From the NCBI GenBank assembly GCA_001795035.1, contig MGMW01000096.1:1-31650 (forward strand): a DNA stretch of 31,650 nt, in the 5' to 3' direction. Below the pieces are notes generated by a model. It was not told where the DNA came from. It did no database searches and saw only the letters and a program-made list of their open reading frames with translations. The stretch is from Chloroflexi bacterium RBG_13_53_26. GTDB taxonomy: Bacteria > Chloroflexota > Dehalococcoidia > UBA2247 > RBG-13-53-26. Shown piece after piece: positions 7,657 to 15,981 of this stretch (its first letter is position 1; each line of letters begins with the position of its first letter). The position numbers and the translations under genes are program-made.

Positions 7657-9225
7657 CTATTTGGAATTTGGCTGGGCGTATTTTTCGCGCAGCACGCGCT
7701 TAAGAACCTTGCCCATCGGATTGCGGGGCAGCTCATCCACAAACACCACGAAGTTCGGCTTCTTGAAGCTGGACAGCTTCTGTCGACAGCACTCCTTGAT
7801 CTCCTCGGGGGTGGCTTTCTCGCCTTTCTTGAGAACCACTACGGCCATAACCTCCTGACCCCACTCGGGATCAGGGACACCGATCACGGCTGCCTCTTCT
7901 ATCTTGGGGTAGGAGTAGAGGGCGTTCTCCACTTCCTCAGGGGAGATGTTCTCGCCTCCCCGTATGATCATGTCATCGGCTCTGCCAGCCAGATAGATGT
8001 AACCCTCTTCGTCCATGTAACCCGTGTCTTTGGTATGGAGCCAGCCGTCTTTGGTGAAGGCTTTGGCTGTCTTCTCGTCGTCCTTCCAGTAGCCGCTCAT
8101 AACCCGTGGGCCTCTGGCCACAATCTCGCCTACCTCACCCAGTGGTAGCTCCTTTCCTTCTTCGTCGATAATCCTGACCTCTACATCGGCCATGGGCCTA
8201 CCGATAGAGGAAGCAAGCCTTTTCAGTTTCTTCTCCTTCTCTGCCGGTGTACCGCTGATGATATGATCTTCAGGCCCGAGCATGGTAATGGTAGAGGCGG
8301 TTTCTGTCTGCCCGAAGGCGTTGATGAACCTCACGTTGGGCATGACCTCGATGGCCTTCTTGATTACCTCAAAGGGCATTGGGGCTGCTCCATAGGTTAT
8401 GACTCTCAGGCTGGACAGGTCATACTTGTCGAAGTCAGGGTTGTCGATGACCCTTTTCAGCATAGTGGGAACCAGCATAGCTCGACTTGTCTTCTCCTGC
8501 TGCACCATGCCCATCCACTCTTTAACCTCGAACTGTCTCATCATCACCAAGGTCCGTCCACCGTATACAGCAGCGAGCATGGCTTGAACACCCGCCACAT
8601 GATACAGGGGAACAGTGAGCAGATTCTTCTCTTCCACGTCGGGGCTGGCAGGATCGACGTTTTCCAGCACGTAGAAGGCGAAGCTATTATGGGTTAAGGG
8701 TACGCCTTTGGGACGTCCGGTGGTGCCGGCAGTATACATCAGTATGGTGGTGTCCTCTTCGCTGGGCTCGGTGATCAAATCATCGGGGGATGCAGAGGAA
8801 ATCACATCTTCATAGTAGAGCATACCTGGGTTTTTGCCATCAATGGAGATGTAATTTCGGACAGAGGACAACTGGGGGCGCATGCTCTTGACCATATCCA
8901 CATAGCGGTCGCCGATAAACAGAGCTACCGCCTCGGCGTTGGTCAACATGTAGCCAAGCTCATCCTCTTTGGCCCTGAAGTTCAGGGGCACCAGAATGCC
9001 ACCTACCTTGGCTACAGCGTAGTATGTTTCAAGGTACTGGCTGCAGTTCACCTGTATTATGGCTACCCTGTCACCCTTCGTGACGCCCAAACCGAGCAGG
9101 GCGTTGGCCAGCCGATTCGATCTCTCATTCACCTCGCTGTAGGTGTATCTCTTGCCCTCAAACACCACGCACTCCCTGTCGGGACAGATGGCGCTAGAGA
9201 TACTGAGAAAATCCAAGGTATTCAT
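7657..9225 (-). CDS. AMP-forming acyl-CoA synthetase (ANL superfamily)
   Basis: Encodes 522 aa, a normal length. It activates a carboxylic acid to acyl-AMP and then acyl-CoA. Visible motifs: P-loop YTAGTTGRPKG (~164-174), GAAPMP, NAFGQTETAST (aromatic-G-Q-T-E motif), the hinge region LHTKDTGYMDEEGY..GRADDMI, GENISPEEVE, and the C-terminal catalytic lysine in RNPMGKVLKR. ATG 9225 is preferred because GGGAG lies 5 nt upstream; the frame is open 12 codons further. Long, medium or aromatic substrate cannot be told from motifs. It lies downstream of two crotonase-fold genes and upstream of the prenyltransferase, with a 105-nt gap before it containing a small GAGCCC/GGGCTC hairpin. Confidence 0.92.
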   Translation of the reverse strand: MNTLDFLSISSAICPDRECVVFEGKRYTYSEVNERSNRLANALLGLGVTKGDRVAIIQVNCSQYLETYYAVAKVGGILVPLNFRAKEDELGYMLTNAEAVALFIGDRYVDMVKSMRPQLSSVRNYISIDGKNPGMLYYEDVISSASPDDLITEPSEEDTTILMYTAGTTGRPKGVPLTHNSFAFYVLENVDPASPDVEEKNLLTVPLYHVAGVQAMLAAVYGGRTLVMMRQFEVKEWMGMVQQEKTSRAMLVPTMLKRVIDNPDFDKYDLSSLRVITYGAAPMPFEVIKKAIEVMPNVRFINAFGQTETASTITMLGPEDHIISGTPAEKEKKLKRLASSIGRPMADVEVRIIDEEGKELPLGEVGEIVARGPRVMSGYWKDDEKTAKAFTKDGWLHTKDTGYMDEEGYIYLAGRADDMIIRGGENISPEEVENALYSYPKIEEAAVIGVPDPEWGQEVMAVVVLKKGEKATPEEIKECCRQKLSSFKKPNFVVFVDELPRNPMGKVLKRVLREKYAQPNSK

Positions 9226-9330
9226 TGAAACTCCCTCCCTCTTTCTATCTTCAGAGCCCACCTGGGGCTCAGTCTATTGGCTATATTACCTGCCTCTACC
9301 AATGGCAGTCCTCTGCCTTGTCTGGCTATG

Positions 9331-10128
9331 TCACTGAAATGTGGAAGTCCTGCTCTCCAGAAATGCCTTTACCCGTTCCAGTGTTTCATCACTCGATAAT
9401 ACCAGAGTTGCCAGCATTTTCTCCAGTTCCAAGCCTTCGTTCAGACTCATGTCGCTCCCTCTGACCAGGGCCTCTTTAGCACATTTCACGGCTACCGCAG
9501 GCATAGAGGCTACCTTCTGTGCCAGTGCTTCCACGGTGGGAACCAAATCGCTTGGAGGCACCACCCGATTTGCCAGGCCAGCGGCCAGAGCCTCGTGAGC
9601 ATCGATCCAGCGGTTGGTCAAGAGCATCTCCAATGACCTGGCTCTCCCAATGGTTCGGGGCAACGTTTGAGTACCTCCAGCCGCTGGAATAATCCCCAGT
9701 GTTGCCTCGGGCAGTCCAAATCTGGCGTCTTCTGCGGCAATCCTCAGGTCACAGCAGAGGGCCATCTCAATCCCCGATCCCAGGACATATCCGTGAAGGG
9801 CTGCGATCACTGGCTGGGGCAGACTGAGGAACAGCCCCCAGATATCGCGTTCCCATCGCACTTGGCGGGCTATCACCGGAGAAGGAGCAGTCAGGAAGTC
9901 AGTCAGGTCCGCTCCAGCACAGAAGGCCCTTTCGCCAGCCCCCTTCAGAATAACCACTCTTACGTCGGGGTCGTCCTTTATGGCGCTGATGACTTGACAT
10001 AAATCGTCGCGCATCTGAACGTTGTAGACATTCAACACCTGAGGACGGTTGAGGGTAACCCGGGCAATATCCCCGCCTCTTTGGTAGATTATGGTTTGGA
10101 ATTCGGTACTCGTCTGGCTCGAGCGCAT
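9331..10128 (-). CDS. Enoyl-CoA hydratase/isomerase (crotonase family), both catalytic Glu present
   Basis: Encodes 265 aa. It carries the oxyanion-hole block ERAFCAGADL (~66-75) and both catalytic glutamates of true hydratases: GSGIEMALCCDLRIA (first Glu, ~120) and FGLPEATLGIIPAAGGTQ (second Glu, ~140). It adds water across 2-enoyl-CoA. The ATG at 10128 has GGAA 5 nt upstream and lies 40 bp inside the end of the PHP gene, which indicates tight co-translation. Exact substrate unknown. Confidence 0.92.
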   Translation of the reverse strand: MRSSQTSTEFQTIIYQRGGDIARVTLNRPQVLNVYNVQMRDDLCQVISAIKDDPDVRVVILKGAGERAFCAGADLTDFLTAPSPVIARQVRWERDIWGLFLSLPQPVIAALHGYVLGSGIEMALCCDLRIAAEDARFGLPEATLGIIPAAGGTQTLPRTIGRARSLEMLLTNRWIDAHEALAAGLANRVVPPSDLVPTVEALAQKVASMPAVAVKCAKEALVRGSDMSLNEGLELEKMLATLVLSSDETLERVKAFLESRTSTFQ

Positions 10129-10625
10129 AGTTCTTCCAGTTCGATCTCAGTGTAGTATTTGCCGATATCGCTCAGGAAATGGGCATCACTGTTGCTCAGG
10201 AGGAGCAATTGGCGCTCCTTGGCCAATCTTCTGACCAATTCTCCATCGATATCGTCGTCGTGCGTGGGGTTTCTGATCTCGAGGCCATGGATGCTGTCAT
10301 CTATTTCGGAAGCCAAGTCTTTGACAGGGGGATAACCTGGGTGGCCCACGAACCTGAAAGTACTGTCATCCGGCAGGTACAGCACCACCACATGCAGCGG
10401 CCCCTTGTCTATCTCCTGGCCGGGGATAATCAGTAGCTCATCGTGGAGCTGTTTCTCGACTATCTCCTTTACTTTGTACCCATATGCCCTGTTATAGTGC
10501 TCGGTGATGGCGATGCCATCCAACCCACGGGCCTTTGCGGCTGCCACAATCTGCTTCACAATGTCGAGAGTAGGAGTGTACAGCGATGTCGCTTCGCCAC
10601 AGTGCGTATGCAAGTCAAGCTTCAA
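10089..10625 (-). CDS. PHP-domain metal-dependent phosphoesterase-like protein
   Basis: Encodes 178 aa. It opens with the PHP metal site DLHTHCGEAT (residues ~3-12), then ITEHY (~47-51), a third metal-ligand region PGQEID and HVV, and SNSDAHFLSD near the C-terminus. These give the His/Asp clusters that bind up to three metals. The family includes phosphatases such as the RNase AM/TrpH type. The substrate is not evident. TTG 10625 is preferred: AGGGGA lies 9 nt upstream and the domain begins at once. GTG 10646 would overlap the upstream stop by 8 nt and lacks an RBS. It sits between two crotonase genes and overlaps the second one. Confidence 0.85.
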   Translation of the reverse strand: MKLDLHTHCGEATSLYTPTLDIVKQIVAAAKARGLDGIAITEHYNRAYGYKVKEIVEKQLHDELLIIPGQEIDKGPLHVVVLYLPDDSTFRFVGHPGYPPVKDLASEIDDSIHGLEIRNPTHDDDIDGELVRRLAKERQLLLLSNSDAHFLSDIGKYYTEIELEELCARARRVPNSKP

Positions 10626-10638
10626 GCGTCCATTTCCC

Positions 10639-11436
10639 CTATTCACCCCTGAAGAGAGGCTGCTTCTTATCCCGGAAAGCCCTGATGCCCTCAACGCGAT
10701 CCTGCGTTGTCTGCAGGATCATGTAGAGATCGCATTCAAGCCTTAGCCCCTGCTCGAGGGTCAGATCCATGCCCTTGTTGATGGCCTCCTTGAGGTAGCG
10801 AAGGGCGACAGGTGCCTCGGAGGCTATTTGACTGGCCGCCTTGTGACTCTCCGTCAGGACCTGCTCAGGTGCAGCCAGGCGGTGAACCAGCCCGATGCGA
10901 AGCGCCTCATTAGCGTCTATTGGCTGGGCGGTAAGCACCAACTCCATGGCCTTACCCCTGCCGACAATACGCGGCAGCCATTGTGTGATGCCACTGGCCA
11001 TCAGATAACCCCGGCTGAGGTCATGGACACCAAAGAGGGCCTGGCCAGAAGCGATTCTGAGATCGCATGCCAGAGCCAGTGCTAGGCCCATGCCGGAGGC
11101 ATCGCCATTTATGGCAGCTATTACCGGGCATTCCATTGAGGCTACCATGGCCGCCACGTTGTGTCGAAGAGCAAAGTCCTTCAGCGTGGTCAAGGATGGC
11201 GAGTCACCGAGGATGGTGCTGGAGAACTGATCCAGGTCTTCACCCAGGCAAAACGCCTGTGCTCCAGCACCGCTGATGACAACCACCCTGATATGCTGGT
11301 CCTGATTGACCTTCTGGCAGATATCCTCAAGATCCGTTGCCATTTGAATATTGATGGCATTACCGACATCTGGGCGGTTGAGAGTTATGTGGGCAACATG
11401 ATCTTTCTTATCGAAACCAATTGTATCGTAGCTCAT
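10639..11436 (-). CDS. Crotonase-fold protein lacking both hydratase glutamates
   Basis: Encodes 265 aa. Crotonase features are clear: HITLNRPDVGNAIN (~17-30), AQAFCLGEDLDQF (oxyanion hole, ~60-72), ALACDLRIA and the C-terminal AFRDKKQPLF. The first catalytic Glu is replaced in GMGLALALACD, and the second is Asp in FGVHDLSRGYLMASGITQ. Hydratase chemistry by the usual mechanism is therefore unlikely. Isomerase, decarboxylase, hydrolase or C-C bond cleavage are known alternatives in this superfamily. ATG 11436 is chosen because the promoter at 11468-11497 predicts transcription starting near 11461, which excludes the in-frame ATGs at 11481 and 11469. First gene of the five-gene operon. Confidence 0.85.
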   Translation of the reverse strand: MSYDTIGFDKKDHVAHITLNRPDVGNAINIQMATDLEDICQKVNQDQHIRVVVISGAGAQAFCLGEDLDQFSSTILGDSPSLTTLKDFALRHNVAAMVASMECPVIAAINGDASGMGLALALACDLRIASGQALFGVHDLSRGYLMASGITQWLPRIVGRGKAMELVLTAQPIDANEALRIGLVHRLAAPEQVLTESHKAASQIASEAPVALRYLKEAINKGMDLTLEQGLRLECDLYMILQTTQDRVEGIRAFRDKKQPLFRGE

Positions 11437-11467
11437 AAGAGATCCGACGCCTCCAAGAACACAAACC

Positions 11468-11497
11468 ATGATAGCTAACACACGTGGGGAGTGTCAA
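11468..11497 (-). promoter_or_regulatory. Promoter of the acyl-CoA operon
   Basis: On the minus strand, TTGACA (11492-11497), an 18-nt spacer and TATCAT (11468-11473). It fixes the start of the first crotonase gene at 11436, with a ~25-nt leader. The rest of the 11482-11628 gap holds nothing else I can support. Confidence 0.65.
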
Positions 11498-11628
11498 GGA
11501 AAACGAGTAGGAGCACCCCTCCCTGGAAGGGCCGTGCCCCTCTCATCGAGGATCAAGAATGGGCTGGCATTTTCAACATAATGGGGTGCTCGTGGGCTTG
11601 TGGCATGAGGCTTCAGGTGTCTTGTCTA

Positions 11629-13338
11629 TTAGGTCAGCAGGCCGTAACTCTCAACATCCACCAGGCCCAAATCGGTCAGCCTGATCTCGGGGATGACTGG
11701 CAGAGCCAGGAAGGAGAGGGTGCTGAAGGGCGAATTCAAGGTGCAGCCGAGATCAGCCGCAACACTTTCAAGATATGCCAGCTTTGCCACAACTGCCTCC
11801 AGAGGTTCGTCGGAGAGCAACCCAGCGATGGGCAAAGGCAAAGAGGCCAGGATATGGCCCTCCCCAGCGACAACCAATCCGCCCTGTAGCCTCTCAATCT
11901 CTCTGATGGCCTCAAACATGTCCCCATCGTCAGCTCCCACTGCGATGACATTGTGGGAGTCGTGGGCCACAGAGGAAGCCAAAGCACCTTTCTTCAGACC
12001 GAAACCTTTGACCAGGCCCAAGCCGATATTACCGCTGGCCTTATGCCTTTCCACTACCGCCAGCTTGAGCATGTCACGCTCAACGTCGGAAACAACAAAG
12101 CTATCTCTTACTTTGACCTCGTCCTTGTTTTTCTTGGTAATTATCTGGCCGGGCACAATCTCGATGACAGGTTGATGCCTTTTGTCAGCAGGTATCCTCA
12201 GTGCTTCTGATCCGAATGGCTTCATCTTGACTGTGTGTCGCAATGCGTTGCCTGGAGTGCTGTCTTCGTTGAACAGAGCATGACCGTCTTGGGTGACGAG
12301 TCTGCCCCGATGAAAGACCATCTCGATACCCAGGCTGGCCAGATCGGAGAACACCACAAGATCGGCCTGATAGCCTGGTGCTATTGCCCCCAGCCCCTCT
12401 AGGCTGAAGTACTGGGCCGGGTTTATGGTGGCCATCTGGATGGCACGAATGGGGTCCAGGCCAAGCTGGATAGCTTTCCTGACAACGGCGTCGATATCAC
12501 CGTCAGCCAGCAGATCGACGCAACTACGGTCGTCAACGACGAAGAAGCAGCGATGCCAAGTCTTGTCGGTCACCAGAGGCAACAGGGCAGTCAGGTTCTT
12601 CTCAGAAGAGCCCTCCCGTATCATCACCCACATGCCTCGATTCAGCTTCTCTCTGGCTTCTTCGAGCGAAGTGGACTCATGGTCTGACCGAATCCCAGCA
12701 GCAGCATAGGCATTGAGATCCCTGCCGCTCAGCCCTGGGGCATGCCCATCGATCACCAGCCCACAGGCAAACGCCAGCTTCAGTAGCACCTCGGGGTCAC
12801 AATTGATGACACCTGGGAAATTCATCATCTCCCCCAATCCAAGGGCGTGCTTCCAGTTGAGGGCCGCCTGCACACTGTCGGCGGTGATCTCAGCCCCCGC
12901 GGTCTCCAGATGAGTGGCCGGTACACAGGAGGGAACCATGAAGAAGACATCCAGAGGCAGATCGTCACATGCCATTAGTATCTGTCGCGCTCCCTCAAGC
13001 CCGCAGACATTGGCTACTTCGTGAAGGTCAGTCACTACGGCCGTGGTTCCATGGGGTACGACGGCGCGGGCATACTGAGTAATATAGAGCAGAGAGCTCT
13101 CGACATGCGTGTGCCCGTCGATAAAACCCGGAGCCAGATATTTGCCTTTCAGATCCAGGATATCCCTCCCCTGATGGTAGTCACCTATCCCGGCGATGCT
13201 TCCTCCATAGACGGCGACGTTTCCCTGCTCTATCTCACCGGAGAAGACATTGATGATCCGGGCATTGGCCAGCAGCAGGTCAGCAGGGGACTGTCCTCTG
13301 GCAACAGAGATCAATTCTTTCAGATTCCTCTGGTTCAA
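11629..13338 (-). CDS. ade: Adenine deaminase
   Basis: Encodes 569 aa, the usual length for AdeC-type enzymes of the amidohydrolase superfamily. Metal-binding GFIDGHTHVESS (~71-82), PHGTTAVVTDLHEVANV, IDGHAPGLSG (~196-205), SDHESTS (~218-224) and the C-terminal-domain block SSVAHDSHNVIAVG are all present. It converts adenine to hypoxanthine and ammonia, using Mn or Fe. The start overlaps the hpt stop by 4 bp (ATGA), giving translational coupling. The hypoxanthine produced is the substrate of the hpt product. Confidence 0.96.
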   Translation of the reverse strand: MNQRNLKELISVARGQSPADLLLANARIINVFSGEIEQGNVAVYGGSIAGIGDYHQGRDILDLKGKYLAPGFIDGHTHVESSLLYITQYARAVVPHGTTAVVTDLHEVANVCGLEGARQILMACDDLPLDVFFMVPSCVPATHLETAGAEITADSVQAALNWKHALGLGEMMNFPGVINCDPEVLLKLAFACGLVIDGHAPGLSGRDLNAYAAAGIRSDHESTSLEEAREKLNRGMWVMIREGSSEKNLTALLPLVTDKTWHRCFFVVDDRSCVDLLADGDIDAVVRKAIQLGLDPIRAIQMATINPAQYFSLEGLGAIAPGYQADLVVFSDLASLGIEMVFHRGRLVTQDGHALFNEDSTPGNALRHTVKMKPFGSEALRIPADKRHQPVIEIVPGQIITKKNKDEVKVRDSFVVSDVERDMLKLAVVERHKASGNIGLGLVKGFGLKKGALASSVAHDSHNVIAVGADDGDMFEAIREIERLQGGLVVAGEGHILASLPLPIAGLLSDEPLEAVVAKLAYLESVAADLGCTLNSPFSTLSFLALPVIPEIRLTDLGLVDVESYGLLT

Positions 13339-13862
13339 CTCTTCTCCTGAAGAGAGTACAGTCCCGGCAGTTGGCGGAACTGTTCGTCGTAGTCCAAACC
13401 ATAGCCAACCACAAAGACATCGGGGACGATGAAGCCACGATAGTCAATGGGCACCTCGGTCTGGCGGCGGGCGGGTTTATCGAAAAGAGCGCAGACCTTT
13501 ACAGAGGCTGGCTTCCTGCGCTCCAGGTAGTTGAGAGTGAAGCGCAGCGTCAGGCCGGTGTCGACGATGTCTTCAACAACCAGCACATGCCTACCCTTCA
13601 CTGGAGCGCGTAGCCCCCGCATAACCTCCACCTTACCACAACTCACCGTGCGGCGCTGACCATAGCTCGACAGGCTAAGGAACTCCATCTCCAGAGGCAT
13701 GTCCAGGCACCTGACCAGGTCGGCCATGAAAACGAAGCAACCCTTCAAAACCCCGACAAGGAGGGGGTTCTTATCGCCATAGTTGTCTTTGATCTCCCGG
13801 GCCAGGCTGTCTACAACCTGCTTGATTTCCTGCGGGGATAGAAGAAGTTCAAGGCGAGGCAA
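13335..13862 (-). CDS. hpt: Hypoxanthine phosphoribosyltransferase
   Basis: Encodes 175 aa. The PRPP-binding motif VLVVEDIVDTGLTL (~93-106), the LLVGVLKGCFVFMADL loop (~34-49), and the C-terminal VPDVFVVGYGLDYDEQFRQLPGLYSL (~147-171) match bacterial HGPRTs. It makes IMP from hypoxanthine and PRPP. TTG start with GGAG 7-8 nt upstream. It has its own promoter and is followed by the overlapping ade gene, forming a two-step adenine to IMP salvage unit. Confidence 0.95.
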   Translation of the reverse strand: MPRLELLLSPQEIKQVVDSLAREIKDNYGDKNPLLVGVLKGCFVFMADLVRCLDMPLEMEFLSLSSYGQRRTVSCGKVEVMRGLRAPVKGRHVLVVEDIVDTGLTLRFTLNYLERRKPASVKVCALFDKPARRQTEVPIDYRGFIVPDVFVVGYGLDYDEQFRQLPGLYSLQEKS

Positions 13863-13902
13863 TTGCCATCTCCCGTTTCGGCGTTTGGTTCAACCAGCAA
13901 CA

Positions 13903-13931
13903 ATTATATTGTTTCCCATCCAGGCCGACAA
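13903..13931 (-). promoter_or_regulatory. Promoter of hpt-ade
   Basis: On the minus strand, TTGTCG (13926-13931), a 17-nt spacer and a perfect TATAAT (13903-13908), ~40 nt before the hpt TTG. It separates purine salvage from the upstream B12-uptake genes. Confidence 0.65.
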
Positions 13932-13943
13932 GAAGAGCAGACC

Positions 13944-14807
13944 CTACGGGGTGGTGTCTATTCCACCAAGTCCTGCACGGACGGATGGTTTACTTGCTGC
14001 CAGTGCCGTGGCATTCAGCGTTTCGCCATCCGGCGGCAGTATGACTATGTAGGGAACCTCAACCATAGGATGGGATTGTACCTGCACATAAGCGCCAAAG
14101 ACCTCGGCGATCAGGCTGGAGGTCAGAACTGCGCAGGGCGCTCCGTCGGCGACGATGCGGCCCGCCTTCAACATGATCAGCCGCTGGAAGTAGAGGGCGG
14201 CCAGATTGAGATCGTGCATGGCCGCAATGATAGTCAGACCATGCTCCTGGTTAAGCCTCCTCAGCAACTGTAGTATCTCCACTTGGTGGTTGATATCCAG
14301 ATGCGCAGTAGGTTCATCGAGCAGGAGTAGCCTGGGCTGCTGGGCCAGGGCCATGGCCAGAACCACCTTCTGACGCTCGCCGCCGCTCAACTCGTTGAAG
14401 AACCTCCCCTCCAGATGCCTGACGCCAACCGACTCCATGGCCTGACCGACGATAGCATGATCCTCCCCGTCCCCGTCAGAGAATCCCCTGAGGAACGGCG
14501 TGCGCCCCAGCATGACTACTTCCTCCATCCGGAAGGCAAAGGGCATATGAAACTGCTGTGGTACAACGGCTACCCTCTGGCTCACTGCCTTTCGCTTGGC
14601 ATGGCGCAGGTTCAATCCGTCGAGGTGGATATCTCCTTCGAGGGCAGGCAAGACGCCGCTGATGAGCTTGAGGAGAGTGCTCTTGCCGGACCCGTTGGGG
14701 CCGATCAAGCCAACCATCTCTCCCTCATTCGCCGAGAGATTGACATGCCGTAGCTCAAACCTATCACCGTAGGTAAATGAGACGTGTTCCATCCGAAAGG
14801 CGATCAT
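13944..14807 (-). CDS. btuD: ABC transporter ATP-binding protein, B12/metal-chelate type
   Basis: Encodes 287 aa. Walker A GPNGSGKST (~37-45), Q-loop VVPQQFHMPFAF, signature LSGGERQKV (~138-146), Walker B LLLLDEPTAHLD (~157-168) and switch His in AAMHDLNLA are all present. This is the FecCD/BtuD family. It powers the adjacent permease, whose stop lies 2 nt upstream. The cobalamin riboswitch ahead of the operon makes corrinoid the likely substrate. The last ~40 residues form an extra tail of no clear function. Confidence 0.93.
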   Translation of the reverse strand: MIAFRMEHVSFTYGDRFELRHVNLSANEGEMVGLIGPNGSGKSTLLKLISGVLPALEGDIHLDGLNLRHAKRKAVSQRVAVVPQQFHMPFAFRMEEVVMLGRTPFLRGFSDGDGEDHAIVGQAMESVGVRHLEGRFFNELSGGERQKVVLAMALAQQPRLLLLDEPTAHLDINHQVEILQLLRRLNQEHGLTIIAAMHDLNLAALYFQRLIMLKAGRIVADGAPCAVLTSSLIAEVFGAYVQVQSHPMVEVPYIVILPPDGETLNATALAASKPSVRAGLGGIDTTP

Positions 14808-14809
14808 GG

Positions 14810-15865
14810 CTAGAAGGCGTACTCCTTTCTGGTGCGTCGGAGCAGGTAGATGAAGAAGGGCGCTCCTATTAGAGCGGTAATGATGCCTACAGGCAATTCT
14901 CCTGACGAAATAATGGTTCGGGCCAGGAGGTCAGCGATGACTACGAAAGCGGCACCGACGGCGGCCGAGGCTGGAATCAACAGCCTGTGTTCAGGGCCCA
15001 GCACCAGCCTCACTGCATGTGGAACTACCAAACCCACGAATCCAATGAGGCCGCTGATGGAGACGGCTGCGGCAGTCAAGGCCGAACCCAAAGCCAGGAT
15101 GACCATCTTGTCCCGCTCCACCTCAATGCCCACGTAGGCCGCGCCTTCCTCACCCAACGAGAAGGCATTGAGACGGAATGCCAACAGCCGGGCGGCGACG
15201 ATTCCTCCCACAACGAGGGGCGCGATCACTGCCAGCTGTTGCCATCCGCTCACCGATACACCGCCCATGAGGAACATGTAGACGGACTGGATACGGGGAT
15301 GGAGATCATCGCTGAGCGTTATGAGGAGGAACATCAATGCCGTCAGCATGCCGCTGATGACGAATCCGGCCAGAAGCATACTGACTATGGGTGTCTTGCC
15401 TCCCACACGGGCCAGGCGATAGACCAGCAGAACGGTCAGCAAAGCCCCCACGAAGGCCAGGATTGGTACTAACCCAAAGCCGAGAAAGGCCAGACCGACA
15501 GGCAACATCATGGCTATGGTGGCCCCGAGGGCTGCACCTGCGGAGGTGCCAATGATGTAGGGATCGGCCATAGGGTTACGGAATAAACCTTGAAAAAGCA
15601 CCCCCGCCGTGGCCAGGGCTCCCCCCACCAAAGCCCCACCGACTACCCGGGGCAATCTCACCTGGAAAAGGATTGTCTCGTCTACCGCTCTCCAGGTAGG
15701 CTCAAAATCGAAGACGGCCAGCTTATTGAGAAACATCTTGGCTATGTCCGAGAACGAGATGCCAACCTTTCCCAGAATGGTAGCTGTCAGCATAGACAAG
15801 GCGAGAAAGCCTACGAGTGTCATCAAAACAACCGCATGGCGATTACCCTTCAATACAGCCTTCAT
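14810..15865 (-). CDS. btuC: ABC transporter permease, FecCD/BtuC family
   Basis: Encodes 351 aa with about ten membrane helices. Family blocks: RLPRVVGGALVGGALATAGVLFQGLFRNPMADPYIIGTSAGAALG (~70-115), the SLGEEGAAYVGIEVER coupling region, GLIGFVGLVVPHAVRLVLGPEHR and the C-terminal ELPVGIITALIGAPFFIYLLRR. It forms the membrane channel with the ATPase encoded next. ATG 15865 has AGGA 8 nt upstream; the frame extends 22 codons further, but that part has no family match. Confidence 0.94.
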   Translation of the reverse strand: MKAVLKGNRHAVVLMTLVGFLALSMLTATILGKVGISFSDIAKMFLNKLAVFDFEPTWRAVDETILFQVRLPRVVGGALVGGALATAGVLFQGLFRNPMADPYIIGTSAGAALGATIAMMLPVGLAFLGFGLVPILAFVGALLTVLLVYRLARVGGKTPIVSMLLAGFVISGMLTALMFLLITLSDDLHPRIQSVYMFLMGGVSVSGWQQLAVIAPLVVGGIVAARLLAFRLNAFSLGEEGAAYVGIEVERDKMVILALGSALTAAAVSISGLIGFVGLVVPHAVRLVLGPEHRLLIPASAAVGAAFVVIADLLARTIISSGELPVGIITALIGAPFFIYLLRRTRKEYAF

Positions 15866-15895
15866 TTCGTTAGTCCTGAAGCCATAACTAAAGTA

Positions 15896-15927
15896 CCCTG
15901 CGGCATGCCCTGAGGCACGCCGCAGGG
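15896..15927. repeat. Strong intergenic hairpin between btuF and btuC
   Basis: CCCTGCGGCATGCC and GGCACGCCGCAGGG form a 14-bp stem with one A-C mismatch and a 4-nt CTGA loop. It lies in the 116-nt gap within the operon. There is no U-run, so it is more likely an mRNA-stabilising or attenuating stem than a full terminator. Confidence 0.6.
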
Positions 15928-15981
15928 CCAACTCATTCGATTCAGACTAGCTGCCGGCCACAAGATCCCCTTTCTCGAAAC

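Noticed and set aside
7372..8148. 258-codon plus-strand ORF
   Set aside because: Spans the opposite strands of the prenyltransferase and ligase genes, which have full domain matches; no RBS or recognisable protein.
15896..15927. btuF-btuC hairpin as a full transcription terminator
   Set aside because: No U-run follows the stem on the minus strand, and it lies inside a transporter operon whose genes must be co-expressed.
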